Shown: positions 11,350 through 18,037, numbered from the stretch's first letter. The stretch is 23,301 nt of DNA from an uncultured Ideonella sp. (GCA_946479475.1 CAMLGG010000056.1:1-23301); one strand, 5' to 3'. Translations and numbers: made by a program. The notes: a model not told the origin generated them from the sequence alone.

Positions 11350-11368
11350 AATGCGATTCGTTCTCATT
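11350..11368 (-). promoter_or_regulatory. Fur-box-like palindrome upstream of feoA
   Basis: AATGCGAT-TCG-TTCTCATT is a 19-base dyad. The right arm reads AATGAGAA on the other strand and matches the left arm at six of eight positions. It resembles the Fur consensus built on AATGATAAT..ATTATCATT. It sits 16 bases before the chosen feoA start, where an iron-bound repressor would block the promoter. Found by eye, not scored with a matrix. Confidence 0.6.
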
Positions 11369-11372
11369 AGTG

Positions 11373-11416
11373 TTGACCCTGGGCAAAGAATGGCGCGCGA
11401 CCTTGATCCGGCGCAA
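11373..11416 (+). promoter_or_regulatory. Two FNR/ANR-like sites in the feoA / YbaK divergent region
   Basis: TTGACCCTGGGCAA (11373-11386) and TTGATCCGGCGCAA (11403-11416) both have the TTGA(C/T)-N-GCAA form of FNR/ANR sites found in GC-rich betaproteobacteria. The left half of the second is perfect and the right half is three of five. Their centres are 30 bases apart. The second lies about 40 bases before the YbaK-domain gene; the first is about 45 bases before feoA. Confidence 0.4.
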
Positions 11417-11450
11417 ACTGACGCCGGGTTTCACCCGCGTGGAGGCCCCC

Positions 11451-11930
11451 ATGTCGATACCGCTTCGCGTCACGAGCTACCTCGAGCAGCACGGCGTGCG
11501 CTACGAAGTCTGTGCCCACGGCTACAGCCGTACCAGCGCGCAGACGGCGCGCCAGGCGCACGTCCCGCCCCACCTGCTGGCCAAGTCCGTGCTGGTGGAG
11601 GACGAAGCCGGCTGCGTGCTCGCCGTGCTGCCCGCCGACCGCCAGGTCAGGCTGAGGGAACTGGGCCGCCTGCTGGACAGGCACGACCTGCACCTGGCCG
11701 AGGAGGCCAAGGTGGCCGACGTGATGGCCGGCTGCATGCGCGGCGCCGTGCCGGCGGTCGGCATGGCCTGGGGCCTGGAGACGGTGGTCGACGACGAGCT
11801 GGCCGGCAACGAGGTCGTCTACATCGAGGCCGGCGACCACGAGCGGCTGCTGCGGCTCACCCGCGACCAGTTCGCCGCGCTGATGCGCGGCGCGCGGCAC
11901 GGCAAGATCGCCGGAGCGAGGACGCACTGA
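11451..11930 (+). CDS. YbaK/prolyl-tRNA synthetase-associated domain protein
   Basis: 159 residues from ATG 11451, chosen because GGAGG lies five bases upstream; the frame stays open further upstream but without a ribosome site. YbaK-domain proteins hydrolyse mischarged aminoacyl-tRNA, and this single-domain form is a free-standing deacylase relative. Visible features are YLEQHGVRYEVCAHGYSRTSAQTA, the HLLAKSVLVEDEAGCVLAVLPADRQV strand with the conserved lysine (K45), and the GCMRGAVPAVG loop that closes the substrate pocket. The C-terminus ends in a short basic tail. It is divergent from feoA and is followed 44 bases later by a nitroreductase. The substrate specificity cannot be read from sequence. 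Confidence 0.82.
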   Translation: MSIPLRVTSYLEQHGVRYEVCAHGYSRTSAQTARQAHVPPHLLAKSVLVEDEAGCVLAVLPADRQVRLRELGRLLDRHDLHLAEEAKVADVMAGCMRGAVPAVGMAWGLETVVDDELAGNEVVYIEAGDHERLLRLTRDQFAALMRGARHGKIAGARTH

Positions 11931-11974
11931 GCGGCGGCAAGGCCGGCGGGCCATCGGGCGCCACAATCGGTGCC

Positions 11975-12565
11975 ATGCCGGATGCCGCCTCCCCGACCTC
12001 TGCCGACCTGCTGGCGGCCCTGGCCGACCGCCACTCGGTCGGGCCCAAGTACCTCGCCGAGCCGGCGCCGGGCGATGACGAGATCGCGCGAGCGGTCGCC
12101 ATCGCCCTGCGCGCGCCCGACCACGCGGGCCTGAGGCCTTTTCGCTTCGTGCAGGTCGGCTCCGATCAGCGCGATGCGCTCGCCGCGCTGTTCGCCGAGG
12201 GCGCGCGCCTGCGAGGCCAGTCGCCCGGCGAGATCGAGCGTGCCCGCGAGCGGGCGCACAACGGGCCCGCGCTCGTCGCGCTCGTGGTGCGCCTGCGCGA
12301 GGGCGTGGCCGATGTCCCGCCGCGCGAGCAGTGGGCCAGCGCCGGCGCCGCGTTGATGAACTTCCTCAACGCGATGCACCTGATGGGCTACGGCGCCAAG
12401 ACGCTCAGTGGCGCTTCCGTCGACGATGCGCCGGTGCGGGATGCCTTCTGCCGCGAGGGCGAGGCGCTGCTGTGCTGGATCGTCTGCGGCACGCCGCGCG
12501 AGCGGCCCAGGCCCCGCTACGCGGCCGATCTCGCGGCCGCCCTGGAGCGCTGGAAGGGCGCCTGA
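11975..12565 (+). CDS. Nitroreductase family protein, YdjA-like
   Basis: A 196-residue FMN-dependent NAD(P)H oxidoreductase of the small nitroreductase type. Motifs are LADRHSVGPKYLAEPAP near the N-terminus (R binds the FMN phosphate), IALRAPDHAGLRPFRFVQV, the REQWASAGAALMNFLNAMHLMGYGAKTLSG segment, and a C-terminal LLCWIVCGTPRERPRPR. The RAPDH..RPFRF pattern and the length fit E. coli YdjA, whose natural substrate is unclear. The ATG at 11975 has a weak upstream ribosome site but a CACAAT box a few bases before it, so the message could be nearly leaderless. It converges on the nrtD gene with only seven bases between the stops. Confidence 0.87.
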   Translation: MPDAASPTSADLLAALADRHSVGPKYLAEPAPGDDEIARAVAIALRAPDHAGLRPFRFVQVGSDQRDALAALFAEGARLRGQSPGEIERARERAHNGPALVALVVRLREGVADVPPREQWASAGAALMNFLNAMHLMGYGAKTLSGASVDDAPVRDAFCREGEALLCWIVCGTPRERPRPRYAADLAAALERWKGA

Positions 12566-12572
12566 ACCTCGT

Positions 12573-13373
12573 TCAAGCCGCCATCGGCTCGACGTGGGCG
12601 TGGCGGGTGTAGAGGAAGTCGATCACCGCCTTGCGGGCATGCACGTAGACCGGGTCTTCGGCGAGCGCCACCCGGTCACGCGGGCGCGGCAGGTCCACGC
12701 GCAGGATCTCGCCGATGGTGGCCGAAGGCCCGTTCGTCATCATCACGATGCGGTCCGACAGCAGCACCGCCTCGTCGACGTCGTGCGTGACCATCACCAC
12801 GGTGCTCTTCGTGCGCGCGACGATCTTCAGCAGTTCGTCTTGCAGCCGGGCACGCGTCAACGCGTCGAGCGCGCCGAACGGCTCGTCCATCAGCAGCACC
12901 TTGGGCTCCATCGCCAGCGCGCGGGCGATGCCCACGCGCTGCTTCATGCCGCCCGAGATCTCGTGCGGCCGCTTGTGCGCGGCGTGGTGCATGCCGACCA
13001 GGTCGAGGGCCGCCTGGGTGCGGGCCTTGAGCTGCGCCTTGGCCTCCTTGCCGCCGAACACGCGCTCGACCGCGAGGTGGACGTTGTCGAAGCAAGAGAG
13101 CCACGGCAGCAGCGAGTGGTTCTGGAACACGACGGCGCGCTCCGGCCCCGGCGCGGTGATCTCGCGGTTGTCGCACAGCAGTGCGCCGGCCGTCGGCTTG
13201 AGCAGCCCCGCGATGAGGTTGAGCAGCGTCGACTTGCCGCAACCCGAGTGGCCGATGAGGCTGACGAACTCGCCCTGCTCGACCTTGAGGTGGATGTCGC
13301 GCAAGGCCTGGAACGGGCCCTTCTTCGTCTGGAACGTCACTTCGGCGCCGTGGATGTCGATGAACGAAGGCAT
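12573..13373 (-). CDS. nrtD: Nitrate-type ABC transporter ATP-binding protein
   Basis: 266 residues from ATG 13373. It is the ATPase of the NrtA-NrtB-NrtD importer. The motifs are complete: Walker A GHSGCGKST (41-49), Q-loop VVFQNHSLLPWL, signature ISGGMKQRVGIARALA (139 on), Walker B KVLLMDEPFGALD (158-170) and VTHDVDEA with H197. The NHSLLPWLSCFDNV segment and the HDVDEAVLLSDRIVMMTNGPSATIGEI region are typical of nitrate/bicarbonate/cyanate importers (NrtD/CmpD). There is no fused solute-binding domain, so it is NrtD and not NrtC. It begins 11 bases after the permease stop and is the last gene of the operon I can see. Nitrite, cyanate or bicarbonate are alternative substrates; the ANTAR leader favours nitrate. 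Confidence 0.92.
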   Translation of the reverse strand: MPSFIDIHGAEVTFQTKKGPFQALRDIHLKVEQGEFVSLIGHSGCGKSTLLNLIAGLLKPTAGALLCDNREITAPGPERAVVFQNHSLLPWLSCFDNVHLAVERVFGGKEAKAQLKARTQAALDLVGMHHAAHKRPHEISGGMKQRVGIARALAMEPKVLLMDEPFGALDALTRARLQDELLKIVARTKSTVVMVTHDVDEAVLLSDRIVMMTNGPSATIGEILRVDLPRPRDRVALAEDPVYVHARKAVIDFLYTRHAHVEPMAA

Positions 13374-13384
13374 GGTCGTGGACC

Positions 13385-14302
13385 TCACTCGAATGAAAAG
13401 CGACGGGCCAGCAGCATCAGCGCTTGCTCGAGCAGCAGGCCGACGATGCCGATCACGAAGATGGCGATGATGATGTGCTGGACGTTGAGGTTGTTCCACT
13501 CGTCCCACACCCAGAAGCCGATGCCCACGCCGCCGGTCAGCATCTCGGCCGCGACGATCACCAGCCACGCGGTGCCCACCGACAGCCGCACGCCGGTCAG
13601 CATGTAGGGCAGCACGGCCGGCAGCAGGATGCGGGTGACGACCTTCCACTCCGAAAGGTTCAGCACCTTCGCCACGTTGAGGTAGTCCTGCGGCACGCGC
13701 TGCACGCCCACCGCGGTGTTGACCACCATCGGCCAGATCGAGCAGATGAAGATGGTCCAGATCGCGGCCGGGTTGGCGCTCTTGAAGACCAGCAGGCCGA
13801 TCGGCAGCCAGGCCAGCGGCGAGACCGGCTTGAGCAGGCTGATCAGGGGGCTGACCATGCGGCTGGCGAACTCGAAGCGGCCGATGACGAAGCCCAGCGG
13901 GATGCCCACCAGCGCCGCCAGGCCGAAGCCCAGGGCCACCCGCTGCAGCGAGTTCAGGATGTTCCAGCCGATGCCCTGGTCGTTGGGGCCGTTGCTGTAG
14001 AACGGATCGGCAAAGAGCGTGACGGCGGCATCGAAGGTGGCACGCGGTGTGGGAAAGGAGCCGCCCTTCTGCGTGAGCAGGGCCCAGAGGCCGACCAGCA
14101 GCGCGAGGCCGAGCACGGGCGGCAGCACGGCCATCCACAGGCCACGCCAGTCGAAGGGCGCGCGGGCCGGCTTCTTCGGCACGACGGCGGGCGCAGTGGG
14201 GGCCGATGCCGCCGTTGCAGCAGGACGCACGGCGGGAGCAGGCGAAGGCGACGCCGTTTCGGCGGCGGCACTCATGGGCGAATGGAACACGGCGCTGACC
14301 AT
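13385..14302 (-). CDS. nrtB: Nitrate-type ABC transporter permease
   Basis: 305 residues from ATG 14302, which has GGAGG ten bases upstream; ATG 14275 lacks one. A 50-residue Ala/Pro-rich cytoplasmic N-terminus precedes the membrane part. The first membrane helix is MAVLPPVLGLALLVGLWALL. The binding-protein-dependent permease domain contains the ATPase-contacting EAA-like segment KVLNLSEWKVVTRILLPAVLPYMLTGVRLS, and further signatures IWTIFICSIWPMVVNTAVGVQRVPQDY and WLVIVAAEMLTGGVGIGFWVWDEWNNL, which are typical of NrtB. It lies between nrtA (28-base gap) and nrtD (11-base gap). Confidence 0.92.
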   Translation of the reverse strand: MVSAVFHSPMSAAAETASPSPAPAVRPAATAASAPTAPAVVPKKPARAPFDWRGLWMAVLPPVLGLALLVGLWALLTQKGGSFPTPRATFDAAVTLFADPFYSNGPNDQGIGWNILNSLQRVALGFGLAALVGIPLGFVIGRFEFASRMVSPLISLLKPVSPLAWLPIGLLVFKSANPAAIWTIFICSIWPMVVNTAVGVQRVPQDYLNVAKVLNLSEWKVVTRILLPAVLPYMLTGVRLSVGTAWLVIVAAEMLTGGVGIGFWVWDEWNNLNVQHIIIAIFVIGIVGLLLEQALMLLARRFSFE

Positions 14303-14330
14303 GGGATGAAGTCCTCCAGCGGAAGTTGAA

Positions 14331-15596
14331 TCAGGCGCGGACCTTGAAGCCGTCGGCGTACTTCGCCGGGTCCTTGCCGTCCCAGACGACACCGTCGATC
14401 AGCTTCGAGCTGCGCATCGGATCCTTCGGCACGCTGATCTTCAAGCCGGCGGCGGCCTGCTTGTAGAGCTCGACCTGGTTGATCTGCTTCGCGACCGCGA
14501 GGTAGTCCGGGTGCTCCTTGATCAGGCCCCAGCGCTTGTGCTGGGTGAGGAACCACATGCCGTCGGACAGGTAGGGGAAGTTGACCTTGCCGTCGTTGAA
14601 GAACTTCATGTGGTTGGGGTCGTCCCAGGTCTTGCCCATGCCGTTCTGGTAACGGCCCAGGATGCGCTGGTTGATCGCGTCGACACCGGTGTTGATGTAG
14701 GCCTTCTGCGCCACGGTCTCGGCCATCTTCAGCTTGTTCTGCAGACCGGCATCGATCCACTTGCTGGCTTCGAGCACGGCCATCATCACGGCGCGCGTGG
14801 TGTTGGGGTACTTCTTGACGAACTCGGCCGTGGTGCCCAGCACCTTCTCGGGGTGGTCCTTCCAGATGTCCTGCGTGGTGTTGGCCGTGATGCCGATGCC
14901 GTCCATGATGGCGCGGTGGTTCCAGGGCTCGCCCACGCAGAAGCCGTCCATGTTGCCCACGCGCATGTTGGCCACCATCTGCGGCGGCGGCACCGTGATG
15001 ACCTTGGCGTCCTTCATCGGGTTGATGCCTGCCGAGGCGAGCCAGTAGTACAGCCACATCGCGTGGGTGCCGGTCGGGAAGGTCTGCGCGAACGTGTACT
15101 CGCGCTTCTCGGCGGCCATCGCCTTGGCCAGCGACGCGCCGTCGACCGCGCCCTTGTCGGCCAGCTTCTTCGAAAGCGTGATGGCCTGCCCGTTGTTGTT
15201 CAGGGTCATCAGCACGGCCATGTCCTTCTTCGGGCCGGACACGCCCAGGTGCACGCCGTAGACCAGGCCGTAGAGCACGTGGGCCATGTCGAGCTCGCCG
15301 TTGACGAGCTTGTCGCGCACGCCGGCCCACGAGGCCTCCTTGGTCGGGATGATCTTCACGCCGTACTTCTTGTCGAAGCCCAGCACCGAGGCCATCACCA
15401 CCGAGGCGCAGTCGGTGAGCGGGATGAAGCCGATCCGCACCTCCTCCTTCTCCGGCTTGTCGGAGCCCTGGGCCCAGGCGCGCGTCGAGGGCAGTCCGCC
15501 GGCCGCTGCGCCGACGGCGACGGCCGAGGCCGCCTGCAGCATGCGGCGTCGTCCGAGATCGGTGGCACCGGGGGTGGAGGGGGCAGGGGCGTGCAT
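14331..15596 (-). CDS. nrtA: Nitrate-binding periplasmic protein of the NrtA/CmpA family, Tat signal
   Basis: 421 residues. The N-terminus has a twin-arginine signal (DLGRRRMLQAASA, R16-R18) and a cleavage site near AWA/Q, so the protein is exported folded to the periplasm. The mature part follows NrtA: EVRIGFIPLTDCASVVMA, YGVKIIPTKEASWAGVRDKL, DMAHVLYGLVYGVHLG, TLNNNGQAITLS, the TFPTGTHAMWLYYWLASAG motif, and GNMDGFCVGEPWNHRAI. The length agrees with the family. ATG 15596 has GAGGA six bases upstream; a TTG seven codons earlier is less likely. Because it has a signal peptide it is the transporter's binding protein and not the cytoplasmic sensor NasS. Its expression is probably controlled by the leader RNA immediately upstream. 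Confidence 0.93.
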   Translation of the reverse strand: MHAPAPSTPGATDLGRRRMLQAASAVAVGAAAGGLPSTRAWAQGSDKPEKEEVRIGFIPLTDCASVVMASVLGFDKKYGVKIIPTKEASWAGVRDKLVNGELDMAHVLYGLVYGVHLGVSGPKKDMAVLMTLNNNGQAITLSKKLADKGAVDGASLAKAMAAEKREYTFAQTFPTGTHAMWLYYWLASAGINPMKDAKVITVPPPQMVANMRVGNMDGFCVGEPWNHRAIMDGIGITANTTQDIWKDHPEKVLGTTAEFVKKYPNTTRAVMMAVLEASKWIDAGLQNKLKMAETVAQKAYINTGVDAINQRILGRYQNGMGKTWDDPNHMKFFNDGKVNFPYLSDGMWFLTQHKRWGLIKEHPDYLAVAKQINQVELYKQAAAGLKISVPKDPMRSSKLIDGVVWDGKDPAKYADGFKVRA

Positions 15597-15615
15597 CGGC
15601 GGTCCTCGAAAAGGC

Positions 15616-15668
15616 AAAAAAAGAGGCGCCCGACGACATGACCCTCGCGGGCCAGCCGGCGGACGCCT
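15616..15668 (-). terminator. Intrinsic terminator (attenuator) in the nrtA leader
   Basis: On the minus strand AGGCGTCCG (15668-15660) can pair with CGGGCGCCT (15632-15624) over nine positions with one G-U pair. Inside the loop a second stem TGGCCC-GCGA-GGGTCA (15654-15639) fits. The stem is followed by C and seven T (15622-15616). It ends about 20 bases before the nrtA ATG, so it would stop transcription before the operon. Its 5' arm shares sequence with the second ANTAR-type hairpin. Confidence 0.85.
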
Positions 15669-15731
15669 TTGTCCAAAAGAAACCTAGGAAGTCAGTGCAA
15701 CCAGATCGCGTGACCCTTCGTTGGGCCACGC
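15660..15731 (-). ncRNA. Two-hairpin ANTAR-responsive leader RNA of the nrt operon
   Basis: Hairpin 1 (15731-15708): GCGTGGCCC / GGGTCACGC, nine pairs with one G-U, closing hexaloop AACGAA. Hairpin 2 (15675-15660): TGGAC / GTCCG, closing hexaloop AAAGGC. Both loops have six bases with A at position 1 and G at position 4, the signature known for RNA bound by ANTAR domains. The linker is 32 bases. Hairpin 2 overlaps the 5' arm of the terminator, so the two folds exclude each other. An ANTAR protein bound to the hairpins should let transcription reach nrtA. The ANTAR gene lies just upstream. Structures were paired by hand. Confidence 0.8.
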
Positions 15732-15741
15732 CTGAGGTATC

Positions 15742-15756
15742 GCAAGGGCCATGCCA
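15742..15756 (-). promoter_or_regulatory. Sigma-54 (-24/-12) promoter of nrtABD
   Basis: The minus strand reads TGGCATGGCCCTTGC, against the RpoN consensus TGGCACG-N4-TTGC. GG and GC are separated by ten bases exactly as required, and only one consensus base differs (T for C). The expected start is near 15730, which is the first base region of hairpin 1 of the ANTAR leader. Sigma-54 promoters of nitrate assimilation operons are usually activated by NtrC. Confidence 0.78.
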
Positions 15757-15986
15757 GCATGGAGGGAGCCCCCACGCCCCCTTCCGGGGGGCGCCTTGCA
15801 GGCCGCGCCGGGCCAGCGGCTCGGCCCCTCGCCAGGCGAGAACAGTCCACTGGACTGTTCTCGTCCGGGCGAGGCCCCCGAGGGGGCCCTTGCAGCGGAC
15901 CGGCAAAGCCGGATCCGCGCATGCGACTGGGCTTGTCGGCCTGCCCACGCTTGGTGCGCATTCGGCCGACGTTGGTGCATTCGCCG
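15757..15986. repeat. Structured intergenic region between the ANTAR gene and nrt promoter, with a perfect 27-bp palindrome
   Basis: No gene is seen here. At 15837-15863 CGAGAACAGTCCA-C-TGGACTGTTCTCG is a perfect inverted repeat of 13-base arms around one base. Other hairpins flank it: CCGGC-AAA-GCCGG at 15900-15912, and GGCCCCC/GGGGGCC near 15875-15891. Sequence on both sides of the large palindrome is itself loosely inverted (CTCGCC..GGGGCC). This looks like a mobile or REP-like intergenic repeat rather than a simple operator. No T-run, so not an intrinsic terminator. Confidence 0.65.
15942..15979. promoter_or_regulatory. Possible NtrC-type half-sites upstream of the nrt promoter
   Basis: TTGGTGC occurs at 15951-15957 and again at 15972-15978 (extended to TTGGTGCA), 21 bases apart. 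It equals the half-site of the NtrC palindrome TGCACCA-N3-TGGTGCA. The upstream partner of the first is partly matched (TGCCCAC, four of seven). They lie roughly 220-250 bases before the predicted sigma-54 start, within enhancer range. Confidence 0.35.
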
Positions 15987-16616
15987 CTACGTGAACAGGT
16001 CGGCGAGCTCGAGCAGGCGGCGGGCGACCTCGTGGATGGTCAGGCCCTGGTTCATCGCCGTCTTGCGCAGGCGCGCGTAGGCCTGCGGCTCGGGCAGGCC
16101 GTGGCGCTGCATCAGCAAGGCCTTCGCGCGGTCGACCACCACGCGCTCGGCCAGCTGGCCCTTGGCGCGGGCGAGCTCGACGCGCAGGCTCTGCTCATGT
16201 TCGAAGCGGGCGATGGCGACGTCGATGACCGGCCGCACGCGCTCGGGGGCGAGGCCGGCGACGACATACGCCACCACGCCGGCAGCGACCGCCTCGCGCA
16301 TGTGCGCAGGGTCGTGCTCCTCGGTGAACAGCACGATGGGGCGCGGCGCGTCACGCGTGGCCCAGACGACGTGCTCGATGGCATCGCGGGCGCCGCTCTC
16401 GGCATCGACGATCAGCACGTCCGGCGCCAGCGCCGCGAGCTTGTCGGGCAACTGGGCGTCGGCCCCCAGCACGCCGGCGATCTGGTAGCCGCCCACGCGC
16501 AGGCCATGCACCAGGTCGCGCAGGCGCAGTGCCTCGTCCCAGCCTTCGGAATCGGCCAGGTCGGGCACGTGGGCCGACAGGGTGATGACGGCCAGGCGCA
16601 ATTCCGGGGTGCTCAC
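15987..16616 (-). CDS. nasT: NasT-like ANTAR-domain response regulator, transcription antiterminator
   Basis: 209 residues from GTG 16616. Residues 1-135 form a receiver-like domain with an Asp at the expected place (VLIVD, D71) and FTEEHDPAHMREAVAAGVVAYVV at the usual alpha4-beta5 region. Residues 140-150 are a coiled linker. Residues 148-203 are an ANTAR domain with the hallmark pattern: AKGQLAERVVVDRAKALLMQ, PEPQAYARLRKTAMNQG and EVARRLL. ANTAR proteins bind hairpin RNA and prevent termination; NasT does so for nitrate/nitrite assimilation genes. The gene lies directly upstream of nrtABD and of a leader carrying two matching hexaloops, which strongly suggests its target. A nasS sensor gene, which normally accompanies nasT, is not next to it. 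Confidence 0.9.
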   Translation of the reverse strand: MSTPELRLAVITLSAHVPDLADSEGWDEALRLRDLVHGLRVGGYQIAGVLGADAQLPDKLAALAPDVLIVDAESGARDAIEHVVWATRDAPRPIVLFTEEHDPAHMREAVAAGVVAYVVAGLAPERVRPVIDVAIARFEHEQSLRVELARAKGQLAERVVVDRAKALLMQRHGLPEPQAYARLRKTAMNQGLTIHEVARRLLELADLFT

Positions 16617-16662
16617 GGCGCCCCATGCATGCAAGTTGCGCACCTGGACGGCGCGCCGGAAA

Positions 16663-17379
16663 TCACGACTCGAGCTTGCCCACGGAGATGATCGGGCCGG
16701 TCGGCGCACCGGTCGGGGAGCCCCCGGCCGGCTCGACGCTGACGGCGAAGGCCGCGGTGTTGCGCAGCAGCTCGGCTCGGATGACGGTGGTGGCGCCCTG
16801 CGCGGCCACGACGCCCAGCGAGCGCGGAGCGCCCCGGCCAGGCACGGCCCAGAGCTCCAATGCGCGCTGCGGATCGAGCGCGACCGCATCGATGGGCTTG
16901 AGCACCAGGCCCCGGCCGTCGGCACTGATGCTGGCGACGAAGCGTGCCTTGGACAACGCGCCGGCCGCCGCGGCGTCCGCCGGCGCGAGAACCACCACCA
17001 ACGGCGGTTGCACGGGCTGGGGCAGGCTCAGGGCCACGCCGAGCGCCAGCGCCGCGGCCGTGGCCAGGCCGGTGGCGGCGCGCCATGGCAGCACGCGCTG
17101 CCACCAGCGGCCCGGCGAAAGCGCCGGCCCTTCGTTCGCGGCCCGCTTCTCGGCGAAGAGCCGGGCCTCGATGCCCTGCCAGACGCGGGCCGAGGGCTCG
17201 ACCGGCCTGACGCTCGCGGCCAGCGGCACGAGCGCATCCTGCCAGCGCACGACCGCCACGCGCAAGGCGGGATGGGCCGGCAGCAATGCATCGAACCGGC
17301 GCCGCGCCGGCCCGCGCAAGGTGCCCAGCACGTACTCGGCGGCCAGCCGGTCGGCCAGAGGGGCGCGGAAGTAGTTCAT
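16663..17379 (-). CDS. Anti-sigma factor, RskA (anti-sigma-K) family
   Basis: 238 residues. The N-terminal part (1-75) is the sigma-binding region with the family opening (PLADRLAAEYVLGTL, ARRRFDALL, W-x-x-x-L..R). A single membrane helix follows (about 100-119, WRAATGLATAAALALGVALS), then a periplasmic RskA domain (VLAPADAAAAG, FVASISADGRGLVLKPI, ALELWAVPGRGAPRSLGVV). There are no cysteines or CHCC motif, so it is not a zinc/redox type; release probably needs proteolysis or an envelope signal. The ATG at 17379 overlaps the sigma factor's stop by one base, the normal order for a cognate pair. Confidence 0.9.
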   Translation of the reverse strand: MNYFRAPLADRLAAEYVLGTLRGPARRRFDALLPAHPALRVAVVRWQDALVPLAASVRPVEPSARVWQGIEARLFAEKRAANEGPALSPGRWWQRVLPWRAATGLATAAALALGVALSLPQPVQPPLVVVLAPADAAAAGALSKARFVASISADGRGLVLKPIDAVALDPQRALELWAVPGRGAPRSLGVVAAQGATTVIRAELLRNTAAFAVSVEPAGGSPTGAPTGPIISVGKLES

Positions 17380-18008
17380 CAGGCCAACCCCACCGGATCG
17401 ATGGCCCCGGCCCGCTCCAGGCAGTGGCGCAGGGCCTGCAGGCCACGGCGTGCCCAGCTCTTCACCGTGCCCAGCGGCTGGCGCAGCTGGGCGGCCACCT
17501 CGGTGTGCGACAGGCCCTGGTAGAAGGCCAGCGCCAGGGTCTGCTGCTGCTCGCCCGTGAGGCCCTTCAGGCACACGCCCACGGCGCGCGCCTGCACCGC
17601 CTGGCCCAGCAGTTCCATCGGGCCGTGCGCCTCGCTGGCGAACTGGTCCAGCAACTCCTCGTCCTCCTTCTCGTCGGCGCCCGCGCGGGCCGTCACCCAT
17701 TGCGGCTCGGCCTGGCGGCGGCGCAGGCTGTCGATCGCGCGGTGCCGCGCGATGGAGGTCAGCCAGGTCATGGGTTGCGCGCGCTGCGCGTCGAAGCTGC
17801 CGGCGGCGCTCCAGATCTTCACGAAAATCTCCTGCAACAGGTCCTCGGCCAGGGCCCGGTCCCTGTTGATACGGAGGATGACGCCCAGCAGATGCGGGGC
17901 GGTCTGTCGGTAGAGCGTGGCAAATGCCGCACGGTCGCCGAGCGCGACGCGGGCCAGCAGGGCGGCCAGCGCCTGCGCGCGCTGGGCTTCGGGAACGGGT
18001 GCAGGCAT
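17379..18008 (-). CDS. ECF RNA polymerase sigma factor (SigK/RpoE-like group)
   Basis: 209 residues from ATG 18008, preceded by AAGGGGA. Region sigma-2 spans about 26-97: FATLYRQTAPHLLGVILRI, then EDLLQEIFVKIWSAAGSFD and MTWLTSIARHRAIDSLRRRQ, which binds the -10 element and core polymerase. An acidic linker (ADEKEDEELLDQF) joins it to sigma-4 (about 140-197, with GLSHTEVAAQLRQPLGTVKSWARRGLQALR), which reads the -35. There is no other domain. It shares an operon with its RskA-like anti-sigma factor. Divergent from purU over 91 bases. The target stress is not known from sequence. Confidence 0.92.
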   Translation of the reverse strand: MPAPVPEAQRAQALAALLARVALGDRAAFATLYRQTAPHLLGVILRINRDRALAEDLLQEIFVKIWSAAGSFDAQRAQPMTWLTSIARHRAIDSLRRRQAEPQWVTARAGADEKEDEELLDQFASEAHGPMELLGQAVQARAVGVCLKGLTGEQQQTLALAFYQGLSHTEVAAQLRQPLGTVKSWARRGLQALRHCLERAGAIDPVGLA

Positions 18009-18037
18009 CGGGCGGGATCCCCTTGATCGATCTCCTG

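Noticed and set aside
12566..12572. A terminator between the convergent nitroreductase and nrtD genes
   Set aside because: Only seven bases separate the stops and no T-run hairpin is visible; antisense readthrough is possible but not shown.
15684..15980. Small minus-strand frames between the ANTAR gene and nrtA
   Set aside because: They run through a perfect palindrome and the leader RNA; no ribosome site or domain, and the leader structure explains the sequence better.
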